This document shows, in pieces, positions 1 to 6,593 of a stretch of DNA of 9,586 bases. The first letter of the stretch is position 1. Each line of letters starts with the position of its first letter. Below the pieces are notes generated by a model. That model searched no databases, was not told the DNA's origin, and worked only from the letters and a program-made list of their open reading frames with translations. Position numbers and translations under genes: made by a program. Origin of the DNA: CAZBZG01 sp964496245 (GTDB lineage: Bacteria > Planctomycetota > SZUA-567); contig CAZBZG010000189.1 of NCBI GenBank assembly GCA_964496245.1, positions 1-9,586 on the forward strand, in the 5' to 3' direction.

Positions 1-53
1 CGTGTCCTTCGTGGTTCTGCCTGCGCGTTGCGGCAAGGACGAGTGAACAGTCT

Positions 54-308
54 CTATTTCTGCGCCCTATTTTTGGCCTCGATCATAGACGCGTCTTCGG
101 GCACGTCGGCGGTGCCGGTCTTGATCGCTTCCGTGGGCTTCGTGAAGTCGGGCAGGGTCGGCGGTCAAGCTGAAGTCGATGCGGCGCAGCTTGCGGATTT
201 CTCCATGCCGTAGGCCGGGTTCCATGGCGAGGCGGCACACAAGCGCGCGTTCATGGCCGGCCATTTCTTGTAGGCCTTACCGTTCTGCTTCTGGCGGAAG
301 ATGCGCAT
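54..308 (-). pseudogene. Tyrosine recombinase (phage-type integrase), decayed remnant
   Basis: This is a broken integrase gene in three blocks. Block 1 (308 to about 258) begins with ATG and reads MRIFRQKQNGKAYKKW, a typical integrase N-terminus, with a GGGAG ribosome-binding site just upstream. Block 2 (about 255-170) is in another frame and reads ERALVCRLAMEPGLRHGEIR, the box I region of tyrosine recombinases (ALxxETGLRxGE) that carries the first catalytic Arg. Block 3 (about 164-54) returns to the first frame and reads TLPDFTKPTEAIKTGT, resembling the C-terminal tails of such integrases, with a stop at 54-56. The domain between blocks 1 and 2, the HxxR box and the catalytic Tyr are missing, so it cannot be active. 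The blocks are seen directly; the family call for block 3 is weaker than for block 2. It lies 10 bp downstream of the toxin gene. Confidence 0.62.
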
Positions 309-318
309 GGGGTGCTCC

Positions 319-579
319 CTACTTGCGGTAGACGTCGCGCCGGTGGCCGATCTTGAGGACAGTGACGGTGACCCGCTTGTCTTCGATCCGGTAGACGGCG
401 CGGAAGTCGCCGACGCGAAGGCGATACAGGTCTTTCGCGCCTCGCAACTTCCTGCTCTGCGAGGGGCGGGGATCGTCCTGCAACGTCTCCACGGCGCGCA
501 GGATGCGGTCGGCGTCATAGTCCGCCAACTTCTCCAACTCCCGCATGGCCGCGGGGCGGAAGACGACCGCATAGACCAT
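319..579 (-). CDS. relE: RelE/ParE-superfamily toxin
   Basis: This encodes an 86-residue toxin of the RelE family, small basic proteins that fold like microbial RNases. Classical RelE enters the ribosomal A site and cuts mRNA, but ParE-like relatives hit gyrase, so the exact target is not settled by sequence. Family hallmarks are MVYAVVFRPAAMRELEKL at the N-terminus and KLRGAKDLYRLRVGDFRAVY (residues 44-63), followed by VTVLKIGHRRDVYR at the end. This arrangement, with basic residues on the central strands and a C-terminal Arg/Tyr, fits RelE better than ParE. The full length matches the family. The start is 1 bp after the antitoxin stop, so the pair is one translationally coupled operon in the usual antitoxin-toxin order. 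No damage is visible, unlike the mobile remnants on either side. Confidence 0.9.
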   Translation of the reverse strand: MVYAVVFRPAAMRELEKLADYDADRILRAVETLQDDPRPSQSRKLRGAKDLYRLRVGDFRAVYRIEDKRVTVTVLKIGHRRDVYRK

Positions 580-580
580 G

Positions 581-847
581 CTATTTCCCCGTCCGAAGAT
601 TCAGGCGGCGACGCGCCTCCTCCAGCGGAACGGATTCACCCTTCTCACGTAGGGCCTTGCGCGCGGCCTTGACGTCTTCCCGATCCTCGACCATCTCCAA
701 CAATTCGAGGTCTTCGAGAGACACCATAGCCACGAGAGGGACTGTTCGTCTCGTCATAATGAGCCGTTCTCCGCCGTAGGCGACGCGCCCGGCCAGCTCG
801 GGGAGGCTGGCGCGGAATTCACGAGAGTTGATCGTCTTGTGCTCCAT
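581..847 (-). CDS. Phd/YefM-family antitoxin
   Basis: This encodes an 88-residue antitoxin expected to bind and neutralise the adjacent RelE-type toxin and to repress its own promoter. The N-terminus MEHKTINSREFRASLPELAG is the Phd/YefM DNA-binding and dimerisation part. Residues 27-45 (ERLIMTRRTVPLVAMVSLED) give the typical strand in which a residue run describes 'I ... V A M V S'. The C-terminal half (about 50-88) is charged and helical and would be the toxin-binding tail. I chose the ATG at 847 over an upstream ATG at 892 because AAGGAG lies 7 bp upstream of it and the upstream extension would run through the promoter. The gene is expressed with the toxin from the promoter at 881-908. The assignment rests on the N-terminal motif and on gene order. 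Confidence 0.87.
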   Translation of the reverse strand: MEHKTINSREFRASLPELAGRVAYGGERLIMTRRTVPLVAMVSLEDLELLEMVEDREDVKAARKALREKGESVPLEEARRRLNLRTGK

Positions 848-854
848 GGTTCGT

Positions 855-908
855 CTCCTTGACCAAAGCCGCATGTGTACATCATACCACAAACAAGGCC
901 TATGTCAA
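855..908 (-). promoter_or_regulatory. Promoter and ribosome-binding site of the toxin-antitoxin operon
   Basis: On the minus strand TTGACA (908-903) is followed after 16 bp by TATGAT (886-881), a near-perfect sigma-70 promoter. Transcription would start near 874, and the AAGGAG ribosome-binding site (860-855) sits 7 bp before the antitoxin ATG. The -35 box overlaps the last codons of the transposase remnant. TGTACA (876-881) touching the -10 box is a short palindrome that could be part of the antitoxin operator, but this is only suggestive. Confidence 0.75.
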
Positions 909-1219
909 GTCCGTTCCTTCATCGCTTCCCGGTAGTTCCGGGGACAGTATACTCCATACACAAGCAACGTCTTCGGCGTGGGTCCTCGCTTCTGAGGTCG
1001 TAGTACGTGCTTGAGCCCACGCTCCAGCTTCTTGACAAGAGCGTCCCCGCCCAGGGGACGGCCAGTGCGCTCGTGCTGGGGCAAGCGCTCTGCCGTATCG
1101 CGGTCAACCCCTGTAGACAGGAAGTCCCGCCAATCCGGAACCAACGCCAGCAGAGCGTCCGTGTCACCGTCTTCCGATAATCCCAGGGCTGACGCGTCCG
1201 ATAACGTGCCCGCCCCCAT
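905..1219 (-). pseudogene. REP-associated Y1 (IS200-like) transposase, C-terminal remnant
   Basis: The minus-strand reading frame matches only the C-terminal part of REP-associated tyrosine transposases (RAYTs), single-strand nucleases related to IS200/IS605 TnpA. The signature is DWRDFLSTGV, then ERLPQHERTGRPLGGDALVK and LKHVLRPQKRGPTPK, close to the family pattern HERTGRPLG...RLRPxKxGPKPK. The HUH and catalytic Tyr region, about the first two thirds of the protein, is absent; recognisable similarity starts near 1185. The only ATG (1219) lies inside a GC-rich hairpin and is unlikely to be used. The tail after GPTPK is read through GGGGACAGTATAC-like DNA, probably part of the element end rather than protein. 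The remnant is not functional. Confidence 0.72.
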
Positions 1220-1228
1220 GCGGGCGGG
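1209..1228. repeat. GC-rich inverted repeat (7-bp stem) at the edge of the transposase remnant
   Basis: CCCGCCC (1209-1215) pairs perfectly with GGGCGGG (1222-1228) around a 6-nt loop. It marks the point where similarity to the RAYT transposase ends. Short imperfect hairpins of this sort are typical of REP sequences mobilised by RAYTs, but only one copy is present here, so the REP identity is inference. There is no T-run on either strand, so it is not a standard intrinsic terminator. Confidence 0.4.
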
Positions 1229-1362
1229 GGAGGAGGACAGCTACCCCCAGGTCGTAACGAATGACGTCCCTTGACGTGTGTGATTCCGGTGCGTTTCTGT
1301 TGGATGGAACCCCGTCCTCGGCCCCCTCTCCCGCCACCCGCGATTCCGGTCCCTGCAAGGGG

Positions 1363-1431
1363 TTGACAGACTGCGGCCTGCGCTCTACAGTGCGCTGGCT
1401 AGGGCATTGTTCGGCAGCGCATTCTCGGAGG
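1363..1431 (+). promoter_or_regulatory. Promoter and ribosome-binding site of the GT28 glycosyltransferase gene
   Basis: TTGACA (1363-1368) is followed by a 17-bp spacer and TACAGT (1386-1391), matching 6/6 and 4/6 positions of the sigma-70 consensus. Transcription would start near 1398, leaving about 42 nt of leader. CGGAGG (1426-1431) is 8 bp from the ATG at 1440 and decides that start over the in-frame ATG at 1407, which has no comparable site. From 1220 to the promoter I see nothing else apart from the 9-mer GATTCCGGT occurring twice about 60 bp apart. Confidence 0.6.
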
Positions 1432-1439
1432 CACGGTCC

Positions 1440-2612
1440 ATGGACAGACCCAGACGCGTATTGATTCTTTCCGTCAAAGCGGGCGCCGGTCACCTGCGCG
1501 CCGCCCAGGCCATCGAGCAGGCCTTGCACGAGGAACATTCCGACGTGGAGGTCACGCACTACGATGCCCTGGCCTATACGAACAAGGCCTTCCGCAAGGG
1601 CTTCACCGCTGCGTACGAGACCCTGGCCAAGGAGCTGCCCTCGGTCTGGGGGTTCGTGTACGAACGCCTCGAAGAGACCTCGGCCCGCAGCCGCACCAAG
1701 AAGTTCGCCCAACTCTTCGACAACCTCAATGCCCGGCCGCTCTGGAAGGCGGTCAAAGAGGCGGATCCGGACGCGATCATCTGCACGCACTACATGCCGG
1801 CCGAGGTGGTTTCGGCCAAGCGGCGCAAAGACAAGCTCCGCGCGCCGGTCAGCCTGACCCTCACCGACTACGACATCCATTCCATGTGGATCCAGCCGGG
1901 CACCGACCGCTACTTCGTGGCCACCGAAGAGATGGCCTACGCCCTGCGGGCCAACGGGGTGGACGATGCGGAACTCTCGGTCGTGGGCATTCCGATCCTG
2001 CCGGTCTTCGCCGCCGCGTACCCGCCCAAGGAGGAGATGCGCAGGCGCCTGGGGCTGCGGCCGGACGCCACCACCGTGCTCGTGAGCGCCGGCGGCTTCG
2101 GCCTCGGCCAGATCCACAAGACCGTGGCGGGCCTGGCCGACAGCTTTCCGCAGGCGCAGTTCGTGGCCATCGCAGGCCGCAGCGAAGCCTTGCACAAGAA
2201 GCTCGCGTCCGCAGCCGAAGAGCATCCCGACCAGATCGTGCCCTTCGGATTCGTGGACAACATGCACGAACTCATGGCTGCGAGCGACCTGGCGGTCACC
2301 AAGTGCGGCGGCCTCACGAGCAGCGAGTGCCTGGCCATGGGCCTGCCCCTGGTGATCGTCCGGCCCATTCCCGGCCAGGAGGAGCGCAACGCCGACTTTC
2401 TGCTGGAATCCGGAGCGGCCGTGCGCGCGCACTCCAACGCGCACGCGGTCTTCAAAGTGGAGGAGCTGCTGGGCCATCCGGACCGCATCGAGGTCATGGC
2501 CGAGCGGTCCCGGGCGGCGGCCCGGCCGCGTGCGGCTTACGACATTGCAGCCACGGTGCTGGCGTCGATCCCGGCCGCCAGCGTTTCGAGCCCGCCCTCC
2601 ACGAGCCGGTAG
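1440..2612 (+). CDS. MGDG synthase/UgtP-like glycosyltransferase (GT28 family)
   Basis: This encodes a 390-residue GT-B glycosyltransferase of the family that includes plant MGDG synthase and the Bacillus diacylglycerol glucosyltransferase UgtP, which move Gal or Glc from a UDP-sugar to diacylglycerol at the membrane face. The N-terminal domain starts RRVLILSVKAGAGHLRAAQA (residues 5-24), with the Gly-rich GAGH loop expected for acceptor/lipid binding. HYMPAEVV (117-124) and TDYDIHSMW (142-150) are also family-like. The C-terminal nucleotide-sugar domain runs from about 210 with LVSAGGFGLG (214-223), then PFGFVDNMHELMAASDLAVT (268-287), KCGGLTSSECLAMGLPLV (288-305) and PGQEERNADFL (311-321), the usual UDP-sugar site. 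No signal peptide or membrane helix is visible, as expected for a peripheral enzyme. The last ~25 residues look non-conserved and overlap the convergent gene by 76 bp. Sugar and acceptor cannot be read from sequence; MurG is a distant alternative but the N-terminal motif argues against it. Confidence 0.88.
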   Translation: MDRPRRVLILSVKAGAGHLRAAQAIEQALHEEHSDVEVTHYDALAYTNKAFRKGFTAAYETLAKELPSVWGFVYERLEETSARSRTKKFAQLFDNLNARPLWKAVKEADPDAIICTHYMPAEVVSAKRRKDKLRAPVSLTLTDYDIHSMWIQPGTDRYFVATEEMAYALRANGVDDAELSVVGIPILPVFAAAYPPKEEMRRRLGLRPDATTVLVSAGGFGLGQIHKTVAGLADSFPQAQFVAIAGRSEALHKKLASAAEEHPDQIVPFGFVDNMHELMAASDLAVTKCGGLTSSECLAMGLPLVIVRPIPGQEERNADFLLESGAAVRAHSNAHAVFKVEELLGHPDRIEVMAERSRAAARPRAAYDIAATVLASIPAASVSSPPSTSR

Positions 2613-5074
2613 GGACCGACCGGTTCGCCCGGCTGCTTTCCCTTGGCGACCTCGCCGTACATCTGCCAGAGCTGGTCGAAGGCCGTGTCGAACGACCGAC
2701 CCTTGAGGGCCCGGTGGGCGGCCACGCCCATGCGCCTGCGCAGCGCGCGGTCGGTGCCAAGCCGTGTGATCGCCCTGACGAGCGCCTCCTCGTCGTTGGC
2801 CGGTACCACCAACCCCGTGACGTCCGGCAAGACGTTCTCCGCCGGCCCCCCCACGTCGCTCACGATTACCGGCAACCCGGAGACCTGGGCCTCGAGAACC
2901 ACATTCCCGAAGGTGTCGGTGGTGCTCGGAAAGACGAAGACATCCGCCGACGCATAGGTCTCGGCCAAGGCCTCGCCCTCGAGATACCCCGTGAAGGTAC
3001 AGCGCATACCCTGCAGTTCCCTCTCCATCTCTGCACGGAAAGGACCGTCGCCCACCACCAGGAGGTGGAGATCCTTGTGCTCGGCCGATGCACGCGTGAA
3101 CGCCTTGGCCAACAGCGGAAGGTTCTTCTCCCGGCTGACCCGGCCCACGTACAGCAGCACGGTGCTCTCTGCGATCCCATAGGCATCCTGCAGGATGTTG
3201 CCGCGTTTGGCCGGCGTGAAGCGCGCGGTGTCCACACCGCGGGGAAAGATGCTGATGCGCTTGCGCTCCACCCCCCTAGCCACCAGTTCCTCCCGGTTGT
3301 GCTTGGAGGAGACGAAGACCACGTCCACCTGGTTGTAAAACCAGACGAGATAGTGCCAGAGCATGTCCTCGACCGAAGCGTCTTCGGTGAGATCGCGGCC
3401 GTACTGGGGCAGCGCCGTGTGGTAGGTGGCCATGACCGGCACCTTGAGGATACGGCCGATGGCGAGCGCGGCCAGGCCGAGGGGGCCGGGCGTAGCCGCG
3501 TGGATGTGCGTGTAGGCCTCCTCGTAACAGCAATTCAACGCCTCCAAGAGCGGCGGGAAGAAGAGCTTCTGGTCCGGGTAGACGGGCACGGCATAGCAGC
3601 CGATCGGCTCGAACGCGCGCACCCCCCGCCGGCCCGTGTGCTCGCCGTACCGGCACGTAAAGACCGTCAGGTCTTGGCCGTGCTTGAGGGCAAGGTCCAG
3701 CTGCTGCTGGAGCGTGCGGGCCAGGCCGTTCATTTCGAAGAAGGTGTCCGTGAAGTGCGCCACCTTGATGCCGTCCCGCCGCCGCCCGGTCTCTGTCGCG
3801 TCCGGGGTGAAGTGCTCCACGGCTTCCCGGCTGAACCACCGCTCCTTGCTGTACATGGAGAAGGCCACAAAGTACGGCGCCAGCATCGCGTACAGGGCCC
3901 CCGCCGAACCGAGCGAGTGGAAGACGTCGAAGAGGCGCGCGCTCACCAGCCGATCCAGCAGGTGATTGCTGAAGTGGAAGAGCACTTTGTTGGAAAGCTC
4001 ATCCACGAACCGAAACCACGCGTCGTCGCTCTGCGGGATATCGTCGGGTGCGCTCTCGACCACACGGCGGAGGTCCTTGTCCCTGAGGATCAGGGTGGTG
4101 GCTTCGTGGCGCAATACGTCCACCAGCGACCCAGACGCCGGCCCCGCCGGCGCCTTGGCCGGCTTCCACGTGCGCAAGATGCGGCTCAGCAACCCCTCGG
4201 GGACTTGTCCGCTCCCCTCCTGCAGCGAGCGATCCAAGAAGCGTAGGAAGATGTCGTGGCTGACATGCCCCCGGAACTTCAGCTTCTGGCAGTAGAACTG
4301 GTAGGTGATGCTGTAGATCGTGTGCGCCATGATCCGCGGGCTCGATGCGTTGTTGACGATTCGGCTCCCGCCGCAGGCGAGCGCCTCCAGGAGATCCGGC
4401 ACCGCGCAGCGCCCGACAACCTCGGTGTAGGTGCGCGCGATGTTGAGCGAACTATGATCGTCCGAACCGCCCACCAGATGCTTCTGCCAGGGATTGTCGC
4501 ATGCGGGCTCCATCTTGTGCGCCTCGGACAGCCGATCGATGGTTTCGGCCGTGAGGCCGGCGAGAACCTGCCGGAGGGACGCGTTCACGCCCGCGTCGTG
4601 GTCCCCGTTGATCTCGAAGGTCTTGAAGAGTAGGAGGAGCTCTTCGAAGTGGGACAACGTGAGGCGTTCGTTGACCGCGGCGAACGGGTGGGCCACGGCG
4701 TGAAAGAGACCTTCGTCGTTCAGGTACTCCGCGAGCGCGTACACGTCTTCGCGCACTCTCTGGATCTCTTCATGCTGCGCTTCGGTCATGTCGTAGACGA
4801 GCAAGTGGATCTTGCAGCGGTCGCGCGGGAAGTACGTGGTCACCTCTTCGCTGATGAAGACATCCGGCCGGCCCGCGATCTCCAGGCACCCCTCGATGCT
4901 GTTGTGGTCGGTGATGGTGACCAGATCCATCCCGCGTTGCTTGGCGATGGTGTAGAGCTGCTCGGGCGACGTGAAGCTCTCCGGGCACCCGAGCTTCTGC
5001 ATCACCCAAATGGATGGTCGTTTGCTGAAGGCCGAATGCACGTGCAGATCGGCCTTGGTGGTCATGGCTTCCAT
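2537..5074 (-). CDS. PHP-domain / GT4 glycosyltransferase fusion protein
   Basis: This encodes an 845-residue two-enzyme fusion. Residues 7-250 are a PHP metallo-phosphoesterase domain with its metal ligands apparently intact: H11-x-H13 in ADLHVHS, TDHN (55-58), E76/E77, H90, H126 and H129 in HAVAHP, and SDDH (204-207). Residues about 255-430 form a helical section I do not recognise. Residues 434-800 are a GT-B, GT4-type glycosyltransferase: VAHFTDTFFEMNGLARTL (438-455), FPRGVDTARFTP (610-621), LLYVGRVSREKNL (640-652), VVGDGPFRAEM and the donor site STTDTFGNVVLEAQVSGLPV (717-736), where Asp720 replaces the first Glu of the EX7E motif. It has no signal peptide or membrane helix. The ATG at 5074 was chosen over 5197 because a G-rich ribosome-binding site (5087-5081) lies 6 bp upstream and the PHP domain starts right after it. 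GT4 members of this shape include glycolipid and mannosyl transferases; the substrate of either domain is unknown. Confidence 0.88.
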   Translation of the reverse strand: MEAMTTKADLHVHSAFSKRPSIWVMQKLGCPESFTSPEQLYTIAKQRGMDLVTITDHNSIEGCLEIAGRPDVFISEEVTTYFPRDRCKIHLLVYDMTEAQHEEIQRVREDVYALAEYLNDEGLFHAVAHPFAAVNERLTLSHFEELLLLFKTFEINGDHDAGVNASLRQVLAGLTAETIDRLSEAHKMEPACDNPWQKHLVGGSDDHSSLNIARTYTEVVGRCAVPDLLEALACGGSRIVNNASSPRIMAHTIYSITYQFYCQKLKFRGHVSHDIFLRFLDRSLQEGSGQVPEGLLSRILRTWKPAKAPAGPASGSLVDVLRHEATTLILRDKDLRRVVESAPDDIPQSDDAWFRFVDELSNKVLFHFSNHLLDRLVSARLFDVFHSLGSAGALYAMLAPYFVAFSMYSKERWFSREAVEHFTPDATETGRRRDGIKVAHFTDTFFEMNGLARTLQQQLDLALKHGQDLTVFTCRYGEHTGRRGVRAFEPIGCYAVPVYPDQKLFFPPLLEALNCCYEEAYTHIHAATPGPLGLAALAIGRILKVPVMATYHTALPQYGRDLTEDASVEDMLWHYLVWFYNQVDVVFVSSKHNREELVARGVERKRISIFPRGVDTARFTPAKRGNILQDAYGIAESTVLLYVGRVSREKNLPLLAKAFTRASAEHKDLHLLVVGDGPFRAEMERELQGMRCTFTGYLEGEALAETYASADVFVFPSTTDTFGNVVLEAQVSGLPVIVSDVGGPAENVLPDVTGLVVPANDEEALVRAITRLGTDRALRRRMGVAAHRALKGRSFDTAFDQLWQMYGEVAKGKQPGEPVGPYRLVEGGLETLAAGIDASTVAAMS

Positions 5075-5575
5075 GAGCGTCCCCCCTGTTGGACGTGCGC
5101 CAGCACGCTGCCGTACCAAAACCCTGATTGCGTTGCCTGCCCCCTCTCTCCTTTCGGCTCGAGTCCAATCCGCCTTTTCCTCTTTTATCGTATACATCCG
5201 GGTTAGAGCTGGAAGGCATGCCGATTAGATCTTGGTAAGGCGTTATGCAGGCGCACCCGCTGCACCCGGCCCTATCCCTGACTCCGTCCCGGGCGTTGCC
5301 GCCGCTCGTGCGGCCGCACCAACCCTGGCAAACAAAGCTGAGCCGTTCCCCTCTCGGTCGAGGGAAAGCAGATACGCACCGGAATGTCGAAGAGACGAGG
5401 CAGGACACCCGACCACCAAGCCGCAACGCGCTAGTTCCTTGCAGACTTCTAACCGCCGGCAAACGATCTCCTAGCCGCGAACCGCAGACTTGTTTCCATC
5501 GGAAAACGGGGCGCAGGCCCGGCCGACCGTATTGGCGGGCGACGGCAGGACCCGCCCCTGAAGACGGAGCCGCCC
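5075..5575. other. Intergenic region between divergent PHP-GT4 and phosphonate genes
   Basis: About 500 bp without a gene I can support on either strand; open frames here have no family motifs or credible starts. It should hold the divergent promoters. A weak minus-strand -10-like TATACG near 5194-5189 has no good -35 partner, and TTGCAG (5439-5444) with AACGAT (5462-5467) is a poor plus-strand candidate. Two small hairpins are visible: CCCTC/GAGGG (5349-5353 with 5360-5364) and GGCGGG/CCCGCC (5534-5539 with 5551-5556), the second just before the phnW-remnant ribosome-binding site. No riboswitch, Pho box or second HutC-type operator was recognised. Confidence 0.5.
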
Positions 5576-5827
5576 ATGCTCAGACCATGGCGAGACAAGA
5601 GGCTCTTCACACCAGGCGCGCTCACCACAAGTCCCACGGTCAAGCAGGCCATGCTGCGCGACATGGGCTCGCGAGATGAGGAACTCATCGCCGTGATCGC
5701 CGACATCCGGCAGCAGCCCCTGCGCGTGGCAGAAGTGAGCGAGCAGGATGCCCTGATCTACCCGGGCAAGGTCGGGAACGCGTCCTGTTTCCGCATCGGC
5801 ACGATCGGTCCCGGTGTGCGTGCGTGC
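5576..5827 (+). pseudogene. phnW: 2-aminoethylphosphonate-pyruvate transaminase remnant, internally deleted
   Basis: Intact PhnW (about 360-370 aa, PLP-dependent) turns 2-aminoethylphosphonate and pyruvate into phosphonoacetaldehyde and alanine. Here only its two ends remain. Residues 6-55 carry the N-terminal signature: RDKRLFTPGALTTSPTVKQA, then MLRDMGSRDEELIAVIADIR, where family members read TPGPLTTS..VKxAML.D.GSRD. This is joined in frame, at about 5745, to ALIYPGKVGNASCFRIGTIG (about 5752-5811), the C-terminal block of the family (YPGKxxxADxFRIGxIG). Nearly 300 residues, including the PLP lysine, are gone. The original ATG and a GGAG site 6 bp upstream survive. The frame stays open to 5995, overlapping the next gene in another frame, so a useless peptide may still be made. 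P-to-A in TPGP is a further sign of decay. The family call is strong because both ends match independently. Confidence 0.82.
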
Positions 5828-5847
5828 CACAGTAGAGGAGCCTCTCC

Positions 5848-6513
5848 ATGCTGCACAACATCGATCAATTGCCTCCCTGGGAGGCGGACCACCACGAGCT
5901 GCCTCCGCTCGGCGAAGCACCGTGCATCCATCCGACCGCCAAGGTCACACGTAGTCGCATCGGATCGTGGACCGAGATCGGCGCCTACACGCTGATCTCC
6001 GAATCCACAGTCGAGGACTACAGCTACATCGCCGCCCCCCATACGCAGATGATCTACACCCGCATCCGGCGCTTTGCCTCGATCGCGGCGCATGTGCGCA
6101 TCAACCCGGTCCAGCACCCGGTGGACCGCGTGACGCAGCACCACTGCACCTACCGCCGGCAACAGTATGGATTCGCCCAGACGGACGACGAGGCGCTCTT
6201 CTCCTGGCGCCGCGAGCACGCGGTGGAGGTGGGCCCTGACGTCTGGATCGGGCACGGAGCGGTGCTCATGTCCGGCCTCACCGTGGGCGCTGGCGCTGTG
6301 GTGGGCGCGGGCGCGGTGGTCACCAAGAACGTAGCGCCCTACACGATCGTGGCCGGCGTGCCGGCCCGGCCGCTGCGCAAACGGTTCACAGCGAAACAGA
6401 TCGAGGATCTGCTCGCCGTGTCCTGGTGGGACTGGAACCGGGAGACGCTGTGCGCGCGCTTCGCAGACCTCTCCGGTCCCCTTGAAGCATTCCTCGAGAA
6501 ATATGGCGCCTGA
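5848..6513 (+). CDS. Phosphonate-associated hexapeptide-repeat acyltransferase
   Basis: This encodes a 221-residue left-handed beta-helix acyltransferase of the group often encoded inside phosphonate (phn) clusters. The likely reaction is acetyl-CoA-dependent acylation of an amine or hydroxyl of an aminophosphonate or pathway intermediate; the true substrate is not known. Early repeats run from about residue 27 (IHPTAKVTRSRIGSWTEIGA). The main coil is residues 127-175, with VGPDVWIGHGAVLMSGLTVG and GAGAVVGAGAVVTKNVAPYT, then IVAGVPARPLRKRF, the acetyl-CoA-binding and closing segment seen in the CatB/xenobiotic acetyltransferases; an insertion at about 85-125 (NPVQHPVDRVTQHH) supplies the His-rich loop that holds the active-site His. 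GAGGAG lies 7 bp before the ATG. The gene follows the phnW remnant and precedes phnF by 100 bp on the same strand, tying it to phosphonate use. Confidence 0.87.
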   Translation: MLHNIDQLPPWEADHHELPPLGEAPCIHPTAKVTRSRIGSWTEIGAYTLISESTVEDYSYIAAPHTQMIYTRIRRFASIAAHVRINPVQHPVDRVTQHHCTYRRQQYGFAQTDDEALFSWRREHAVEVGPDVWIGHGAVLMSGLTVGAGAVVGAGAVVTKNVAPYTIVAGVPARPLRKRFTAKQIEDLLAVSWWDWNRETLCARFADLSGPLEAFLEKYGA

Positions 6514-6593
6514 CGGCGGGCAGATTCACGCAAAAACAACCGAGACGTCATCAACCCCTAATGCAAGTCGTTACCATTCCACGATTGAGATGG

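Noticed and set aside
1209..1228. Hairpin as an intrinsic terminator
   Set aside because: Strong stem but no T-run on either strand and no gene ends next to it in a suitable orientation.
1345..1400. Pho box near the GT28 promoter
   Set aside because: Only CTGTCAA resembles the 7-mer and the second half-site at the right spacing does not match.
1164..2477. Long minus-strand open frame (437 codons) opposite the GT28 gene
   Set aside because: It is antisense to a gene with clear family motifs, has a low-complexity His/Gly/Arg-rich composition and no recognisable domain; GC-rich codon bias opens such frames.
1886..4246. Plus-strand open frame of 786 codons across the GT28 and PHP-GT4 genes
   Set aside because: It overlaps two well-supported genes in other frames, and its product is rich in Arg, Pro, Gly and His with no motif.
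5534..5556. Hairpin before the phnW-remnant start as a riboswitch or attenuator
   Set aside because: Only a 6-bp stem with an 11-nt loop; no conserved riboswitch core is visible.
5245..5679. Plus-strand open frame in the intergenic region
   Set aside because: Composition is Arg/Pro/His-rich without motifs, and it overlaps the phnW remnant in another frame.
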